The position numbers and the translations under genes are program-made. A stretch of DNA of 64,000 nucleotides, from assembly GCA_963978545.1 (NCBI GenBank), contig OZ021721.1, forward strand, positions 41,178,785-41,242,784, in the 5' to 3' direction. Numbering within the stretch: the stretch's first letter is position 1; each line of letters starts with the position of its first letter. Origin of the DNA: Linyphia triangularis. Its lineage: Eukaryota; Arthropoda; Arachnida; Araneae; Linyphiidae. The notes below the pieces were generated by a model, which had not been told where the DNA came from, did not search any database, and saw only the letters and a program-made list of their open reading frames with translations. Of the stretch, positions 13,060 through 25,922 are shown in pieces.

Positions 13060-13067
13060 AATGAAGG

Positions 13068-14067
13068 TCGATATTTCGGATGTCGAAGAAGATCTTAAGA
13101 CAGTGAGAAATGAAGTTGAAGAAAAGGTTTCCATCGTGCAAGAAAAAGTAAACGAGAAAATGGGCATCTTGGAAGAAAAAGTTTCCACCTTAAAAGAAGA
13201 ACAAGACAAATTCATTGACGCTGTAGAAGAAAGGCTGCGAAAAATGGAAACTCGTGAAGCTGTGACCATTGCGTCACCTAATTGGGATAATGCTTCCATC
13301 CCCTTTATGGCGCCGCGCTCTAACATCAAAGTGGCCACTTTTGATGGAAAGTCTTCCTGGCGCGTCTATCAAGCGCAGTTTGAAATGATTGCATCTGCAA
13401 ATGGATGGAACGACTCTACAAAAGCATTTCACCTCGCTGCGTCACACTGCGAAGAAGCTGCTGACATCCTGCAAATACTTCCAAAGGACAGAAGAGAAAA
13501 TATAGCTGCCCTAACACCTGCTCTGGAGTTGCGGTTCGGTGAACAACATCTGAAAGATTATAGCAGGCAACAACTCAGGACAAGGCAGCAGAAGGCCGGG
13601 GAAACACTCCAAGAGTTTGCTTCGGAGATTGAAAGGCTATCACTGCTAGCTTTCTCGGATTGTCCTACGGATGTCAGGGATAATTTATCCCAACAATACT
13701 TTGTGGATGGTCTGAAGGACGTTGATTTCTCCCAAGCTGTTAGAATGTCGGACAGTAAAGATCTCAAGAGTGCCCTCGTGTATGCCATGCGAGTGGAGGC
13801 GGCCCAGAATTCGTCAAGAAAAGACCAACGATGGCATCGGCCGTGGGGCCGCATCGACATGGGGCATCGGCCGAGGATTCTTCTGACCTGCTCACAAGTA
13901 AGCTTCGAGAACTGCAAGGCAAAATCGAGAGAATGATAAGAAGCTATCCCGTAACCTGGGATCGAAAGACTAGAGTTGTTTGTTGGAACTGCAACCGTGA
14001 AGAACATTTTAGACGTAGTTGCCCGGATCTGGACAAGAGAGGAGATAATACCACCTCCGAACCTTAG
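13068..14067 (+). pseudogene. gag: gag, C-terminal part: coiled coil, capsid-like core and zinc knuckle
   Basis: Following the target duplication the frame encodes a Glu/Lys/Val heptad-like region (EEKVSIVQEKVNEKMGILEE and on), predicted coiled coil. A gypsy-type capsid core comes next, containing FDGKSSWRVYQAQFE, LELRFGEQHL and LQEFASEIERL. A frameshift near 13830-13930 moves the frame; the shifted frame reads a CCHC zinc knuckle CWNCNREEHFRRSC (CX2CX4HX4C) at about 13980-14022 and stops at 14067. In the intact family, gag packages element RNA. This copy cannot make a full gag because of both the hAT insertion and the frameshift. Confidence 0.85.
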
Positions 14068-14165
14068 CAGTTAAACTAAGAAGCGGCTCTCTCGCTGGGC
14101 GGAGGTCGCCGTGTAGAGCAGGTGTTGCCCCACTCGGCCTCTATCACATCTCATCCCTTCAAGGA

Positions 14166-14785
14166 GGAAACCATGGTTTATTCGTAGAGGGAAAGATTAA
14201 TGGAACTCCCTGTCGTCTAATAGTTGACTCAGGGGCAAATGTAACAATCGTACGGACGGATGTAGCCCGGCGCCTGGACAGCCAACCTCTTTACACGACG
14301 CCTTCAGTTTCACTACAGACTGTGACTGGTGACAAATTTCTATGCATGGGAAATTAAATGTCAACATCTCCTTTGGATTTAACACCTACACGCACACCGT
14401 TTATGTCGCTGAAATTATTGACCCATGCATTCTTGGGCTGGACTTTTTAAAGGAAAACGGAATTACTTTGAATTTTGAGAAAGGCGAGCTTCAAACAGGG
14501 AAAGAAGAAGTTCCATTGTTCGGTTTGGACTCGAAAGAGCCGTGTGCATATCAAATAGTAGCTCTTGAAGACATCACCATCCCCTCCATGACAGATTTGG
14601 TCGTAAAGGGTTCAGCAGATCTCCCGAAGACATTCCGATTTGGAGTAACGGACTTCCCATCATCGAATAGCGTCCAGAAAGGAGTGCTAGTAGGGGCAAC
14701 TCTTGTGGATCTCTCTCAGGAGGTGGTGCATGTGAGAATGGATAACATCGGTGATGCCACCAAAGTTATCAAGAAAGGAGAATAA
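14166..14785 (+). pseudogene. pol: pol: aspartic protease
   Basis: The frame reads CRLIVDSGANVTIV around 14210-14250, which contains the retroviral-type aspartic protease active site DSG. Further on comes a PCILGLDFL segment (about 14425-14450), matching the conserved ILG-DFL motif that closes the protease fold. A frameshift near 14340 separates the two halves. The second half stays open to a stop at 14785. The family role is cleavage of the gag-pol polyprotein. Confidence 0.85.
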
Positions 14786-14851
14786 ATTGCCGCCTGTTAA
14801 CTTGTTACAAGCATCGAACGAGGATCGAAGGAGTTTTCGACCGCACCCTCA

Positions 14852-15800
14852 GTGGATTTAGTGGACCAGGTTCTCGAGGAAGCTCGGTTGGAAAGATGTC
14901 AAGAGAAGATTGTCGAAAACCTTATAAAAGAATTTCAGTGTGTTTTCTCCATGTCATCGAAAGATGTAGGAAGAACAAATCTTACACAACATCGAATTGA
15001 CACTAGGACCCATTACCGATTAAACAACATCCTCGAAGACTTCCATTTGCAAAACAAGAGGAGGTCGGGAAATTGTTACATGAAATGGAAGATAATAGAG
15101 TTATCGAACCCTCCTCAAGTCCATGTGCCTCTCCAATCGTACTCGTTCGAAAAAAAGATGGTTCCACTAGATTTTGTGTGGATTACCGGAAGCTGAACGA
15201 AATTACGAAAAAGGACAGCTACCCTCTGCCAAGAATTGATGACACTTTGGACACTCTTTCGGGGAACCAGTGATTTTCAACTTTGGATTTGAAAAGTGAA
15301 TACTAGCAAGTGGAGATACATCCCGACGATCGTGAGAAGACTGCCTTCACTACCGGGCAAGGACTATGGCAGTTTCAAGTTAAGCCGTTTTGTTTGCGTA
15401 TCACTGGCTAAGTTCGAGCGACTAATGGAGACTGTGCTTAGAGGACTTTCCTACGAGACCTGTCTGGTATATTTGGACGATATCATTATCACCGGGAGGG
15501 GTTTTGATCAGCACTTGCAAAACGTAAAGAACGTGTTCTTGTAGCTTAGAGAAGCCCACTTGAAACTTAGCCCATCAAAATGTAAACTCTTTAGGCGGAT
15601 AGTCAGTTATCTCAGACACATCATCTCATCCGATGGAGTGAGCACAGATCCATGCTGTGCAAATTTGGTCTCGGCCGCAAGACGTTCATCAATTGCGAAG
15701 CTTCCTAGGCCTGTGCACGTATTACCGTAGATTTGTGAAGGATTTCTCCAAGATTGCCAGACCCCTGCATCGACTGACAGAGAGCAAACAGAAGTTCCTG
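14852..15800 (+). pseudogene. pol: pol: reverse transcriptase
   Basis: Ty3/gypsy reverse transcriptase blocks appear in order but in different frames: [20 protein letters not shown] followed by KLN (about 15120-15200), then [15 protein letters not shown] (15215-15265). The catalytic YLDDIIITG is near 15468. The thumb and connection block TYYRRFVKDFSKIARPLHRL is around 15720-15780. Stops and frameshifts near 15200, 15270, 15541 and 15660-15700 make it non-functional. Confidence 0.9.
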
Positions 15801-15849
15801 TGAACTGCCAACTGTGACGACTCCTTCAATCAACTGAAGACAGCTACAT

Positions 15850-16260
15850 CCGCGCCTGTGTTGTCTTTTCCCTATGTTAACAACGACTTTATTCTGGATA
15901 CGGATGCAAGTAATGAAGGTGTGGGCGCTGTTCTTTCCCCAGGAATTTGAAGGACAGGAGAAAGTCATTGCTTATTTTAGTAAGAGCCTGTCAAGATCCG
16001 AGTGGAACTACTGCGTCACAAGAAAGGAGTTACTGGCAATAGTAAAGGCCGTTGAGCACTTTCATCATTACTTGTACGGTCGAAAATTCCTTTTAAGAAC
16101 TGATCTTGAGTCTCTGACTTGGTTGCTGAATTTCAAGAATACAGAGGGACAAATAGAAAGGTGGCTCCAGCGTCTGCCGGAATATGACATAGATATCCGT
16201 CACAGAAAGGGAACGTCCCATGAGAATACAGATGCTCTTTCCAGAAGACCATTTCCGTAG
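15850..16260 (+). pseudogene. pol: pol: RNase H
   Basis: The frame reads LDTDASNEGVGAVL (15893-15935) with the first catalytic Asp, then TRKELLAIVKAVEHFHHYL, FLLRTDLESLTWLL and TSHENTDALSRRP. These are the usual gypsy RNase H landmarks including the second and later acidic residues. The last 128 codons are open to a stop at 16260. RNase H removes the RNA strand during reverse transcription. Confidence 0.9.
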
Positions 16261-17639
16261 AATTGTCGATTTTGTTCCAATGCGGAGTCTAAGTTTGAGA
16301 CAACCGCATCTGCGTTCGAAAAATAACTTCCAAGTCAACTACTTTAAACGTGGACCCTTGGAGTGATCAGAATGTCCGAAAAAGTCTGGCCGAAGATCAG
16401 GACTTGAAACCTCTCATTGAGTTCCTAGAAGAAGATACCAGAAAACCCAGTTAGCAGGAGATTGACCACTATAGCCCAACAATGAAGAGATATTGAGCTA
16501 TGTGGGACTCTTTGCACTTGAATAATGGAGTACTATACCGTCGATGGGAGTCCTATGATGGCAGGAGCTTCCGGTGGCAATTAATCCTCCAAAGTTCTAG
16601 AGTTAGCAACGTTCTAGAAGAACTTCACAGCAGCCCTACTGGAGGACATTTTGGTATCATGAAAACTCTTCAGAAAGTCAGGGAAAGATTCTTCTGAGAC
16701 AAAGCAAAGTCCGACGTGGTGAAGTAGTGCAAGTCCTGTGATGCATGCAATTCACGGAAAGGACCGAAGACCCGAACTCGTGGAAAGTTGCAGCGTTACA
16801 ACGTAGGAGCACCATTCGAAAGAATTGCGTTGGACGTCTTAGGCCCCCAACCTCACACAATTAATGGCAACAAATACATCCTAGTTGTCATGGACTACTT
16901 TAGCAAGTGGCCAGAAGCATAGGCGATTCCGGACCAGGAAGTCACAACCGTAGCAGAAGTCCTCGTACAGAATTGGATCTCCCGATTTGGCGTACTCTTG
17001 CTGATACATTCCGACCAAGGGACGAATTTCAACTCTGTTGTCTTCACTGGGCTGTGTGACTTGCTCTACATGGAAAAGACTCGTACAACTCCCCTGCACC
17101 CACAATCCGATGGAATGGTCGAACGGTTTAATAGAACGATTCTCAATCATCTCTCTTTGTTTGTATCTAAGAACCAGCAAGATTGGGATCGGAAACTCCC
17201 ACTGTTCCTGTTGGCCTACAGAAGTGCTACTCACGAGACCACCGGATTTACACCATCTCAAATGATGTTTGGAAGAGACCTTAGACTGCCCTGCGACCTC
17301 CTCTTTGGACGACCACCGGACACTCCTTCCTCGCCTGTCCAGTATCTAGATGATCTCCAGGCACGTTTGGAAGACGTACATCGGTTCGCCAGAGAAAGAA
17401 TCAACATCATGACGGAGGGCATGAAGGTCCGCTACGATGCCAAGGCCACGGAACGTTCATTCCAGGAAGGTGACAAGGTGTGGTTATGGAATCCTAAACT
17501 TCGGAAAGGACTCTCCCCTAAGCTCCAGACGAACTGGGAAGGGCAGTATGTGGTCCTTAAGAAGATCAACGACGTCGTGGTAAGGATTCAACGGATACCT
17601 TCTAGTAAACCTAGAGTGTTGTACATTACAATAGGCTAG
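16261..17639 (+). pseudogene. pol: pol: integrase
   Basis: The order of landmarks is a degraded zinc-binding region (GGHFGIMKTLQKVRERFF, near 16640-16695), then a DDE core. LDVLGPQP carries the first Asp near 16830, HSDQGTNFNS the second near 17010, and HPQSDGMVERFNRTI the Glu near 17120. A C-terminal GPY/F-like block (WEGQYVVLKKINDVVVRIQ) follows near 17535-17595. The part from 16998 to 17639 is a continuous frame of 213 codons; upstream there are several in-frame stops (for example near 16696 and at KWPEA-stop near 16921). No chromodomain is seen. Confidence 0.9.
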
Positions 17640-17725
17640 CCCCATATCATGGCAGTAATGATTGAATGACCTTTCCTCTGAAGGACTTCCCTTCCCGGGA
17701 CGTGCAGTCTTTAAGAAGGGGGAAA

Positions 17726-18181
17726 TGTTGCACAAATTTTCTGTATAAAGTTGTAAATAGTGACTTATTATTTTAAAATTCTATTGTAATTTATTTTATC
17801 TTATTTTATTTATTAACAGCGATAATACAGGTTAAGAAAAGGTGGCGACACCTAAAGCAATCAGGAAATTTCGAGATGTTTCTTTTATTTGACGAGTTAG
17901 CTTGATGTTTCGAGAAGGTTCTCACACGCCTGTATAAATAAGATCGCAGATCGGGAAAGTTTTCAGTTTGACTTTGGAACTCATTGAAAGCTTAACGCTT
18001 TGAGTGTGCCTGACCTGAATTATCACCAAATTCGAATTTGTTGCTATTGAATCTTGTGTTGAAGCTTTATATTGTTTGCACTGTTCTTCAATTAAATTTT
18101 GTGTGCCTTTGAAGAGCGAATAAATAATAGTTTTTATCTAATAAAAACTGTGCCATCATTGCCTCTGTGGAAAATTCACAA
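17726..18181 (+). repeat. 3' LTR of the gypsy element
   Basis: It begins TGTTGCACAAATTTTC directly after the purine tract and ends AAAATTCACAA. It aligns throughout with 9446-9900, with scattered substitutions and small indels. Confidence 0.95.
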
Positions 18182-19480
18182 ATTATCACAATTGTAACAT
18201 ATGGCTCATAAGAATTCATGAAAAAAGATCTAACATCGCTTGATATTTTTGATGGAAAGTATCAACTAATGTAAAAAATTGAACATTTACTGGTATATCC
18301 CCATTCAAGATATAAATGCTGGGATTTGTATGCCTCCTTAAGGGAGGCAATCCCTACTCAAGAATCAACCTCTTTCCAGAGGTCCGGGTCTTTTTATAAC
18401 GAAGTTCAGGTGTATAACCGTCATCGTGTAGGCCTTGCGAGAGAAAATATCTCATGCAAACAAGTGAACAAATCCGAAACTGAACCCTAATTCATTTTGA
18501 AAGTGAAATATTTTCATTTGGATGAAAACTCATGTTAAAATCAATACTCATTCTATAACTATTTTTGTTGAAAAATATAAAATTTTTTTTTTTTAAAAGT
18601 GGCATTGGAACATATTTTTTTGGTTTTTCACATTGAAGAAATCTGGAATAAAGTAATATTTTTATTAAGTTGTAAAAAATTATGCAATTGTATTTAAAGT
18701 TGATGCGAAAATTATTTTCAAGGAAAAAAATACCATAAAATAAAAATGTTTTCGTAAAGATAAAAAAATTCTAATAAAAAATCTTCTTCATTAAATAAAA
18801 TATATTTTTAACGATAAAATAACTTTTTCGTAAAATAAAAAAATATTCTAGGAGAAAAAAAAACTTTTCTTAAAAACCAATTTTTCGTTTTGAAAGAAAT
18901 TTTAGACTAAAAATATTTGTTAATCTTAGTAAAAGAAAATATCTTTGCGTTATGTATTTTTAGAAATTACATAAAGTAATTAATAGATAGCTCCTTGGTT
19001 ATCAAACTATATAAAGTAGTGTGTCCTAAACACGTTAGGAAATCTTTGTCTCTTTAAATCGTATCACAGATACTTAGGTCTATCGCATAAAGAATGTTAT
19101 AATTTACATCTCCCATAACCTCGTAAAAGGGTTATTTCTTGTAATTCAGAAGGAAATAGTGTAAAGTGGTTGTCAAGCTAATGTAACTAGGGCTAGGCAC
19201 CTGACAATAATACAATGTAACAATCTCGGTGTGACATACCTCTGGAATATTCTAATCCTCCAAGAGTATTATTAACTTACTATTACAAGTGTGATCAATC
19301 TAAATACCTAACGTGACACTATTTTACATTTCAATGAAAAAAATTGTGGTAAAATAAAAAAAGTCTTACATAAGAAAAATGTGTTGTAGAAAAAAAAACC
19401 TTTTTCGTAAAAATTTAAAAAAAAAACTTCTTTGTAAAAATAAAAAAAAACTTTTTCCTAAAAGAAAAAAAAACTTTTTA

Positions 19481-19513
<33 letters not shown>

Positions 19514-20160
19514 TTTTCGTAAAATATAAAAAAAAAACTTCTTTGTAAAAAACTAAAATAAACTTTTTTTGTAAAATAATTTATTTTTTTGCATAAATAA
19601 AAATATATTTCCGAAGAAAAAATTTATTGTAAGAAATTTTTATTTGTTGTAATAGAAAAACCTTAAACCTTATTGTATCATAAAGGGTCTCTATATCATA
19701 CGTAAGTCGTTGTTTTCTTTTTCTGTACTAGAGTTGGAGCATTTCCATAACTGTCAATAAACTCTACCGTATGTGCTATCTTCAATATAAAATACTATCC
19801 AATGGAATCCTGTCTAGGCAGACTCATTATCTCCCTCCTAATTAGTTTTAAAAAGTGTCATATGATCACTTATAGAAAAAAAAATACTCAATCCGAAACC
19901 TGACGCGTTTGTATATAGATACATTACCTTATAAAGGACATGACTTCGTTGTTCAGTAACCAAAAACAACCGATTACTAACTTGCGAACTCATTTTACCA
20001 TGAATTGCAGGTTCGAACCCTTGCACTGGTAAAAGAAGTCTAGAAATTTTTTTGGTGGGGGGAGTAGCTTTTATCATGTAGCCATGGTATGTTATCAGTT
20101 TAGAAATTATTTGCACTGTTCCGTATTAGTAGAACAAAGGATCCTACCTGATATTTTTTA
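18182..20160. repeat. A-rich low-complexity DNA with degenerate CTTTTTCGTAAAATAAAAAA repeats
   Basis: Two blocks (about 18720-18910 and 19320-19640) repeat a degenerate 20-30-bp motif of the type ACTTTTTCGTAAAATAAAAA many times. Between them is AT-rich DNA. Near 18331-18349 is a small hairpin (TGCCTCC ... GGAGGCA). No gene is supported. A possible B-box-like GGGTTCGAACC on the minus strand near 20005-20020 is too isolated to call. Confidence 0.6.
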
Positions 20161-20167
20161 TCAGTAT

Positions 20168-20198
20168 CATTTACTCTGATCTGAGATCAGAGTAAATG
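20168..20198. repeat. Perfect palindrome, 15-bp arms around one base
   Basis: CATTTACTCTGATCT is followed by G and its exact reverse complement. No terminator-like context applies in an animal genome. It may be the core of a tiny inverted-repeat element. Confidence 0.95.
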
Positions 20199-22559
20199 CA
20201 AAAAAAAAACAAAAAAAAAAAGTATTTTCTGTGTGCCAATTTCCAAAACCCCAGTAATTTTAAATATAGACAGACAGTTTTTAGTTTTACATTTCTTTAT
20301 TAGTTATATAAATATCATTATTAGTATCATACAATTAAGAATAAAAAAGGTCTTGTTCCATTATATAGTTTTAAATTAAGAAAATTGTAAATAGCATTAA
20401 TTTCCAACTATTTATTCAATGCATGTTAAAACGGTTCTGTTATTTCTATTTAAAATTACAGAATCATTTATTGAAATGGTTGCATGTAAAGTAAAATCGA
20501 AATGTGTACATGTAAAGTAAAATCCACAACTGTTTGGCCGCTTTCTTTCGTCAAAATATAAAGGATTGAAAACATTATAAGTACACCAATAGACATAAAA
20601 TAATCATTTGTAACAAAATGTTCCATTTTTCCAACTGAACTCTTTTTAAAAATTTCCCCTTCTTATAGAAATGATGGCAAGCAATCTACCATTTAAACGT
20701 ACATTAAAATCAATAATATAGGTATTCATTTCTTCTCTATAAATATATGCTATGGCGTAAAATGTGTAAAGTGATAAATATAGCCATACGTTGATTGAGA
20801 TCTCTCTACATTAAAAAAAAGTAAGGAATCAAATTTTGTGTCACGTGTATCTTAAGTTCTGGTGCAAGGAGAACTGTGAAATTTGAAATATAAGTAGTTT
20901 CTGCAGATTTTTTTTTTAAATTTTTAATTAGTTTTTTTTTAAATTTAAATTTTAAAATTTGGCCATAATTACTTCTGCAACAACGAAAAAAAAAAAAAAA
21001 ATTGAAAGTATGTCCAGGAGAATATTTGTACAAAACTTTTCAAATTATCGTAAAAAACATACACATTTATTTTGTTAATTCATTCTTTTAATTTCGTATA
21101 GGGTTTGAAAGCGATATTTTTAAAAATAATTATTGCTGCTGCTGTAGTGCTACTTTACACAGATAATACTTCTTACAAAATTGTTTATAGGTCTATTTTA
21201 TGTAAAAAAAAAACTAACAATTGGTATACCTTTCCAGAGTGGTGCAAGAGAGGATTGTCAATCGAAATTCAAATATGACGCTTATTTACAAGCCGAAGCA
21301 GAAATTTGGTTGCCCTGTCAATTTGGTTATTTACGTCTTTTGTAAATTTTTATGCCAATTTAAGTGGTGAGGATGGTTGAGATTTTTTTTTTTAAAGTGA
21401 TAAACAATAATTGGTAAATTTACTATAAAAACAAAAGTAATAAATATAACATTAATAAGCAGTTTTTAAAAGAAATCAATATATATCCTTTCACGCGTTT
21501 GTACAATTGCTTTAGTTTTTTTTTTTTTTTTTTTAATTTTTTTTTTTATATAAATGGCAGGCTTTTATAGTTCTTCACATATGTATTTGAAATTCATTAC
21601 AAGCAATAGGTACAGTTTCTATAACATACTTTTGAATAAAAAAAGGAAATAAACGTTTCACCTTTTACCTCTCTCGTCCAAAGTATTGAATCGTTAAACC
21701 TTATTCTTGTATGTTGTTCTGTATTGGAGCATTTTGAATTTATAGTAAAAAATTGCAGTTTCTTACTTTAGAAAATAGTTTATGTTTATATAAAAAAACG
21801 CAATAATTTTCAACTATTGCCACATAATGGTTAAGTACTATTTAGAATATTTAAGAGAACTTAATAATTACACAGCAATCCAATCAATTATCCAATAATG
21901 AAAAATGTTTTATACGATCGTTTACTATTGAAACAAACTAAGATTTATACAAATAGTTAAAGCTAATTGTATACAAGCAAAAAGAAAATAGTTAAAAGCA
22001 CACTAAAAATGTCATTCTGATTTCAAATATTTCATAACACATTGAGAAACATTTTTAAGGTGTAATTTTATATTTTGGAAATCTGAATTGAAATGAAAAA
22101 CAGATTAAATTTTAACATTTATATTGAAAGTGTGCAAAATTTTTATTTTATATCTAATTTTTTATTAGCATCCTAAATTTTAATTGCGTCATTAGATTTC
22201 CAACAAAAAGTAGGCTATCATTTGGCATACGTACATTTTCTATTTCTACCACACAATCTTGAAATTCCAAATTTTCCACACCTGTTTTTCCCTTTACTCT
22301 TGAAGAGGGGCGTGAATGATTGTCTTCAAGGATGGACGACTGTATTGTACTACTCCCAGTACCTTACAATGGCCAAGGAACACCCCTCTGGGTAGACTCC
22401 CATAGTGAACATTTCTTTCTCCCCCCCCCCCCCCTTCAAGAACGACCTTATGGTGAGCCCCTAGCTAATGTTGCATGCAAAAAATATATTTCACATGAAA
22501 AGGTTAAAAAGTTGCAACTGATATATAAATACAAGATTGTCAAAGTTTAACTCAATCGG
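20199..22559. other. AT-rich spacer, nothing recognised
   Basis: Homopolymer A and T runs, no coding motif. A poly-C run sits near 22422-22435. Confidence 0.5.
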
Positions 22560-22945
22560 CAGGGCCCGATTTAGAATTTTTTTTACTGTAGGCCCAACAT
22601 TCAGAGAGGGGCCCCCAATAGCAAATATGTATTTTCTTACGTCACAATATTACCAGATCAAGCTACATTCATTAAGACTAACTTTTTACAATTAAAACTC
22701 ATAGTTTACTTTCACGCGATTTTTTTGTTATAATTAGTATGATCTTGATTTCCTCTATCTAACTTAACTCTCTGTAACTATAAAAAATATGGAATTTGCG
22801 GATGTGTAACTAAAAATTTTTTATTATTTTTGTTCAGTACTTCCCATAAAAAGACCATTATTTTTAAAAATTTCAGAAAAGGGGCCCCCATATTTGGGGG
22901 CCCCTAGGCTCGGGCCTAGTGGGCCTAATGGTAAATCAGGTCCTG
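22560..22945. mobile_element. Short non-autonomous hAT element (386 bp)
   Basis: The left end CAGGGCCCGATTTA and the right end TAAATCAGGTCCTG are inverted repeats with two mismatches in 14. The flanking 8-bp duplication TCAATCGG (22552-22559 and 22946-22953) is perfect. Subterminal GGGGCCCCC-type palindromes lie on both sides. There is no coding capacity. Confidence 0.95.
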
Positions 22946-23370
22946 TCAATCGGATAACGTTAAAATCTAACTCATCAGCTCTAATGTGTCAAAAAACCTC
23001 TATTGCCCTTTCATAGAGAATATTTCTAATTTCAAATTTTACTCTTACAACTTATTTATAAACGCACAAACTGGAAGATAGATGGCTTCTTCATACATCG
23101 GGCAAAAAACAAAAAAAAACTCTTGTTAAAAAAAGAAAATTCACCGAAATTAATAATTTTTTAAAATGCCTTTTCAATTAATTTTGTGGGATTTAACATC
23201 AAATACGATGCTTTTTATATTTTCCCTCATTTTTTGTCTCCCCTTTCAAAATAACGATGTTCCTTCTACCAGGGAAATCCCTCTGAATATAAGTAAATAT
23301 CGGTTTGATTAAAGAAATAGTGTTTAAATATGTATAAATAGTTATGAATGAATTTATTAACTATAGGTAA
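22946..23370. other. AT-rich spacer
   Basis: Nothing recognised between the small hAT and the Helitron. Confidence 0.4.
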
Positions 23371-23378
23371 TCTCTCTC

Positions 23379-23592
<214 letters not shown>

Positions 23593-23699
23593 GAATGTAT
23601 GCCTGTGTGTCTGTCTGTTTGTCCTTTATGCATTACTACATCATTTATCCGATCAACAGGAAACTTTGGTTCCCGCGAAGGTTTCTGGGATAATTTTTC

Positions 23700-24190
23700 T
23701 TTTAATTTTTAATTTTTTATTAATTAACAAATATTCTAAATAAACGATTTCTAATAAAGCTACAGCTCTGAAATTGTCTAGATAAGTATAGTTTTGGCCT
23801 TCTAATTGGATTTTTGCTAAACAGAATTTTAAAATTTTGATTTCTTTTTTTAAAATTAATTTTTTTAATTAATTAACAAATATTTCATAAAACGATTTGT
23901 AATAGGACTACAGCTCTGAAATTTTCAACATAATTAATTTTGGCCTTCTAATTAGACTTTTGACAAACATAATTTAAAATTTTGATTAGCTTTTTTTTAA
24001 TTAATTTTTGTAATTAACAAATATTTTACTAAACGATATCTAATTGGCTATAGTTCTGAAATTTGCAACACAAGTAGTTTTTGCCTTCTAATTGGTCTTT
24101 TGAAAAATAAAATTTCTTCTAATAGGCCTAGAGCTTTGAAAATTTTAACATAGTTATGGCCTTCTAATTTTGTTTTTTACAAATAAGTGT
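23700..24190. repeat. ~145-bp tandem repeat inside the Helitron, three copies plus a truncated one
   Basis: Landmarks CAGCTCTGAAATT (23763, 23910, 24051, variant at 24130) and GGCCTTCTAATT (23796, 23942, 24083, 24160) give periods near 146, 141 and 78. Copies differ by many substitutions. Confidence 0.85.
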
Positions 24191-24557
24191 TAAAATATTC
24201 TCAAATGGGTGTTATATTATTGTATTACCAGGGATTTTTTTTCTTTGCTTCTTGACAGGGTAGGGGCTTCTAATATTAAGGGTTTACGTAGCAATAACTT
24301 TTTAGGAAATGAAGCGAGCTTATGCTTGCATAACAATGAACCTTTTAACGTGTGAAGTAAGCATGTGCTTATGTGTCAATGAACTTTTCAGCGAGCAAAG
24401 CCAGCTTGGTTTTGGGTATCAATGAATCATCCTGCGAGCAAAGCGTCAAAAGCTGGGACCTATACACCAATGACGGATTTCGGTCGGCAATGCAACTCTA
24501 ACTAAAATATTGCACATAGCACAATTTCATAGCGAAGCACGGGTACTATTCAGCTAG

Positions 24558-25194
24558 TTGCGAATAAAAACGAAAACTAATTAACTTCTGAAGTAATTCA
24601 GGAGATCATGCCTCTAGTGGCGCCATCTAGTTATAACTGGGGGACTAAATAGGGGGAAATGCAAAATTTTAAAGTAATAAAGAGATGGGAAATAAATATC
24701 ATCAATATATATATATATATAGCTTAAAAGACACGAGTCATATCTAATACGATCAGATTTTTCTGATTAAAAAATCAGGACATGTCTCTGCTATGGGGAA
24801 GGGATAATTTTTTTTACGTATTTATTTAAGGAGTTCGGAACACACAATTCTAAAATCTTCAATGTTCGAGGTTTTTTCGGAAGATATACAATATACATTG
24901 TAATTCACAGGCTTATTTAACTTTTTTATTAGCTTTCAACCATACTTTATATATTTTTTTGAGACTATAATCCAGAAACTCTGCAAAATATGACAAGTTA
25001 ATTTTAGTTATTAACAAAGATTTCAGAGTAATTGCAGAAAGTTGTGCCTTCTCAGAAATCCAAATTTTACTAACAATAGAAAATGTTCTTTCAATATCTG
25101 CAGTTTTCCCGACAAACTAAAGCTGAATTCCACAATTTTCATAATTTGGCAATTTCAATTGAGTGCTGGAGGAAATGTAAATGGGTAATGTAAA
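24558..25194. other. AT-rich spacer
   Basis: It contains a short (AT)n near 24699-24720 and nothing else recognised. Confidence 0.4.
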
Positions 25195-25922
25195 TGTCGC
25201 CAAAATCACTAAGATCACATACAGATCACAATGTGATATCGCAGTGACAAAGCTTTCGTTGCAAAAATCGCATAAATCACACGGATGTCGCCAAAGTCAC
25301 TAAAATCACATACAGATCACAATGTGATATCGCAGTGACAAAGTTTTCGTTGCGAAAATCGCATAAATCACATGGATGTCGCCAAAGTCACTAAGATCAC
25401 ATACAGATCACAATGTGATATCGCAGTGACAAAGTTTTCGTTGCGAAAATCGCATAAATCACACGGATGTCGCCAAAGTCACTAAGATCACATACAGATC
25501 ACAATGTGATATCGCAGTGACAAAGCTTTCGTTGCGAAAATCGTATAAATCACATGGATGTCGCCAAAATCACTAAGATCACATACAGATCACAATGTGA
25601 TATCGCAGTGACAAAGCTTACATTGCAAAAATCGCATAAATCACACGGATGTCGCCAAAGTCACTAAGATCACATACAGATCACAATGTGATATCGCAGT
25701 GACAAAGCTTTCGTTGCGAAAATCGCATAAATCACATGGATGTCGCCAAAATCACTAAGATCACATACAGATCACAATGTGACATCGCAGCGACAAAGCT
25801 TTCGTTGCGAAAATCGCATAAATCACAAAGATGTCGCCAAAGTCACTAAGATCGCATACTGATCACAATGTGATATAGCAGTGACGTGAGATTCGTTGAT
25901 AAAATCACATACTCGTCGCATA
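25195..25922. repeat. 91-bp satellite, eight units
   Basis: TGTCGCCAAA recurs at 25195, 25286, 25377, 25468, 25559, 25650, 25741 and 25832, an exact 91-bp period. Units are nearly identical and each carries palindromic blocks ATCACAATGTGAT and GATATCGCAGTGAC. The high identity points to recent amplification. Confidence 0.97.

Larger units (their letters stand above)
9446..18181 (+). mobile_element. Ty3/gypsy LTR retrotransposon, full span, broken and hAT-interrupted
   Basis: Two direct LTRs of about 455 bp (9446-9900 and 17726-18181) flank a gag-pol internal region with the order gag, protease, reverse transcriptase, RNase H, integrase, which is diagnostic of Ty3/gypsy. A primer-binding-like stretch TGGTGTCAGAAGCGGGG follows the left LTR, and a purine tract AAGAAGGGGGAAA precedes the right one. 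The LTRs differ by roughly 35-40 positions by eye, about 8 percent, so the insertion is old. Coding frames carry several stops and frameshifts. A 2.8-kb hAT element sits in gag. No clear 4-5-bp target duplication survives at the outer flanks. Confidence 0.95.

Noticed and set aside
19930..20093. tRNA-like or SINE-like stretch with GGTTCGAACC on the minus strand
   Set aside because: Only a B-box-like motif is present; no convincing A box, cloverleaf, tail or target duplication.
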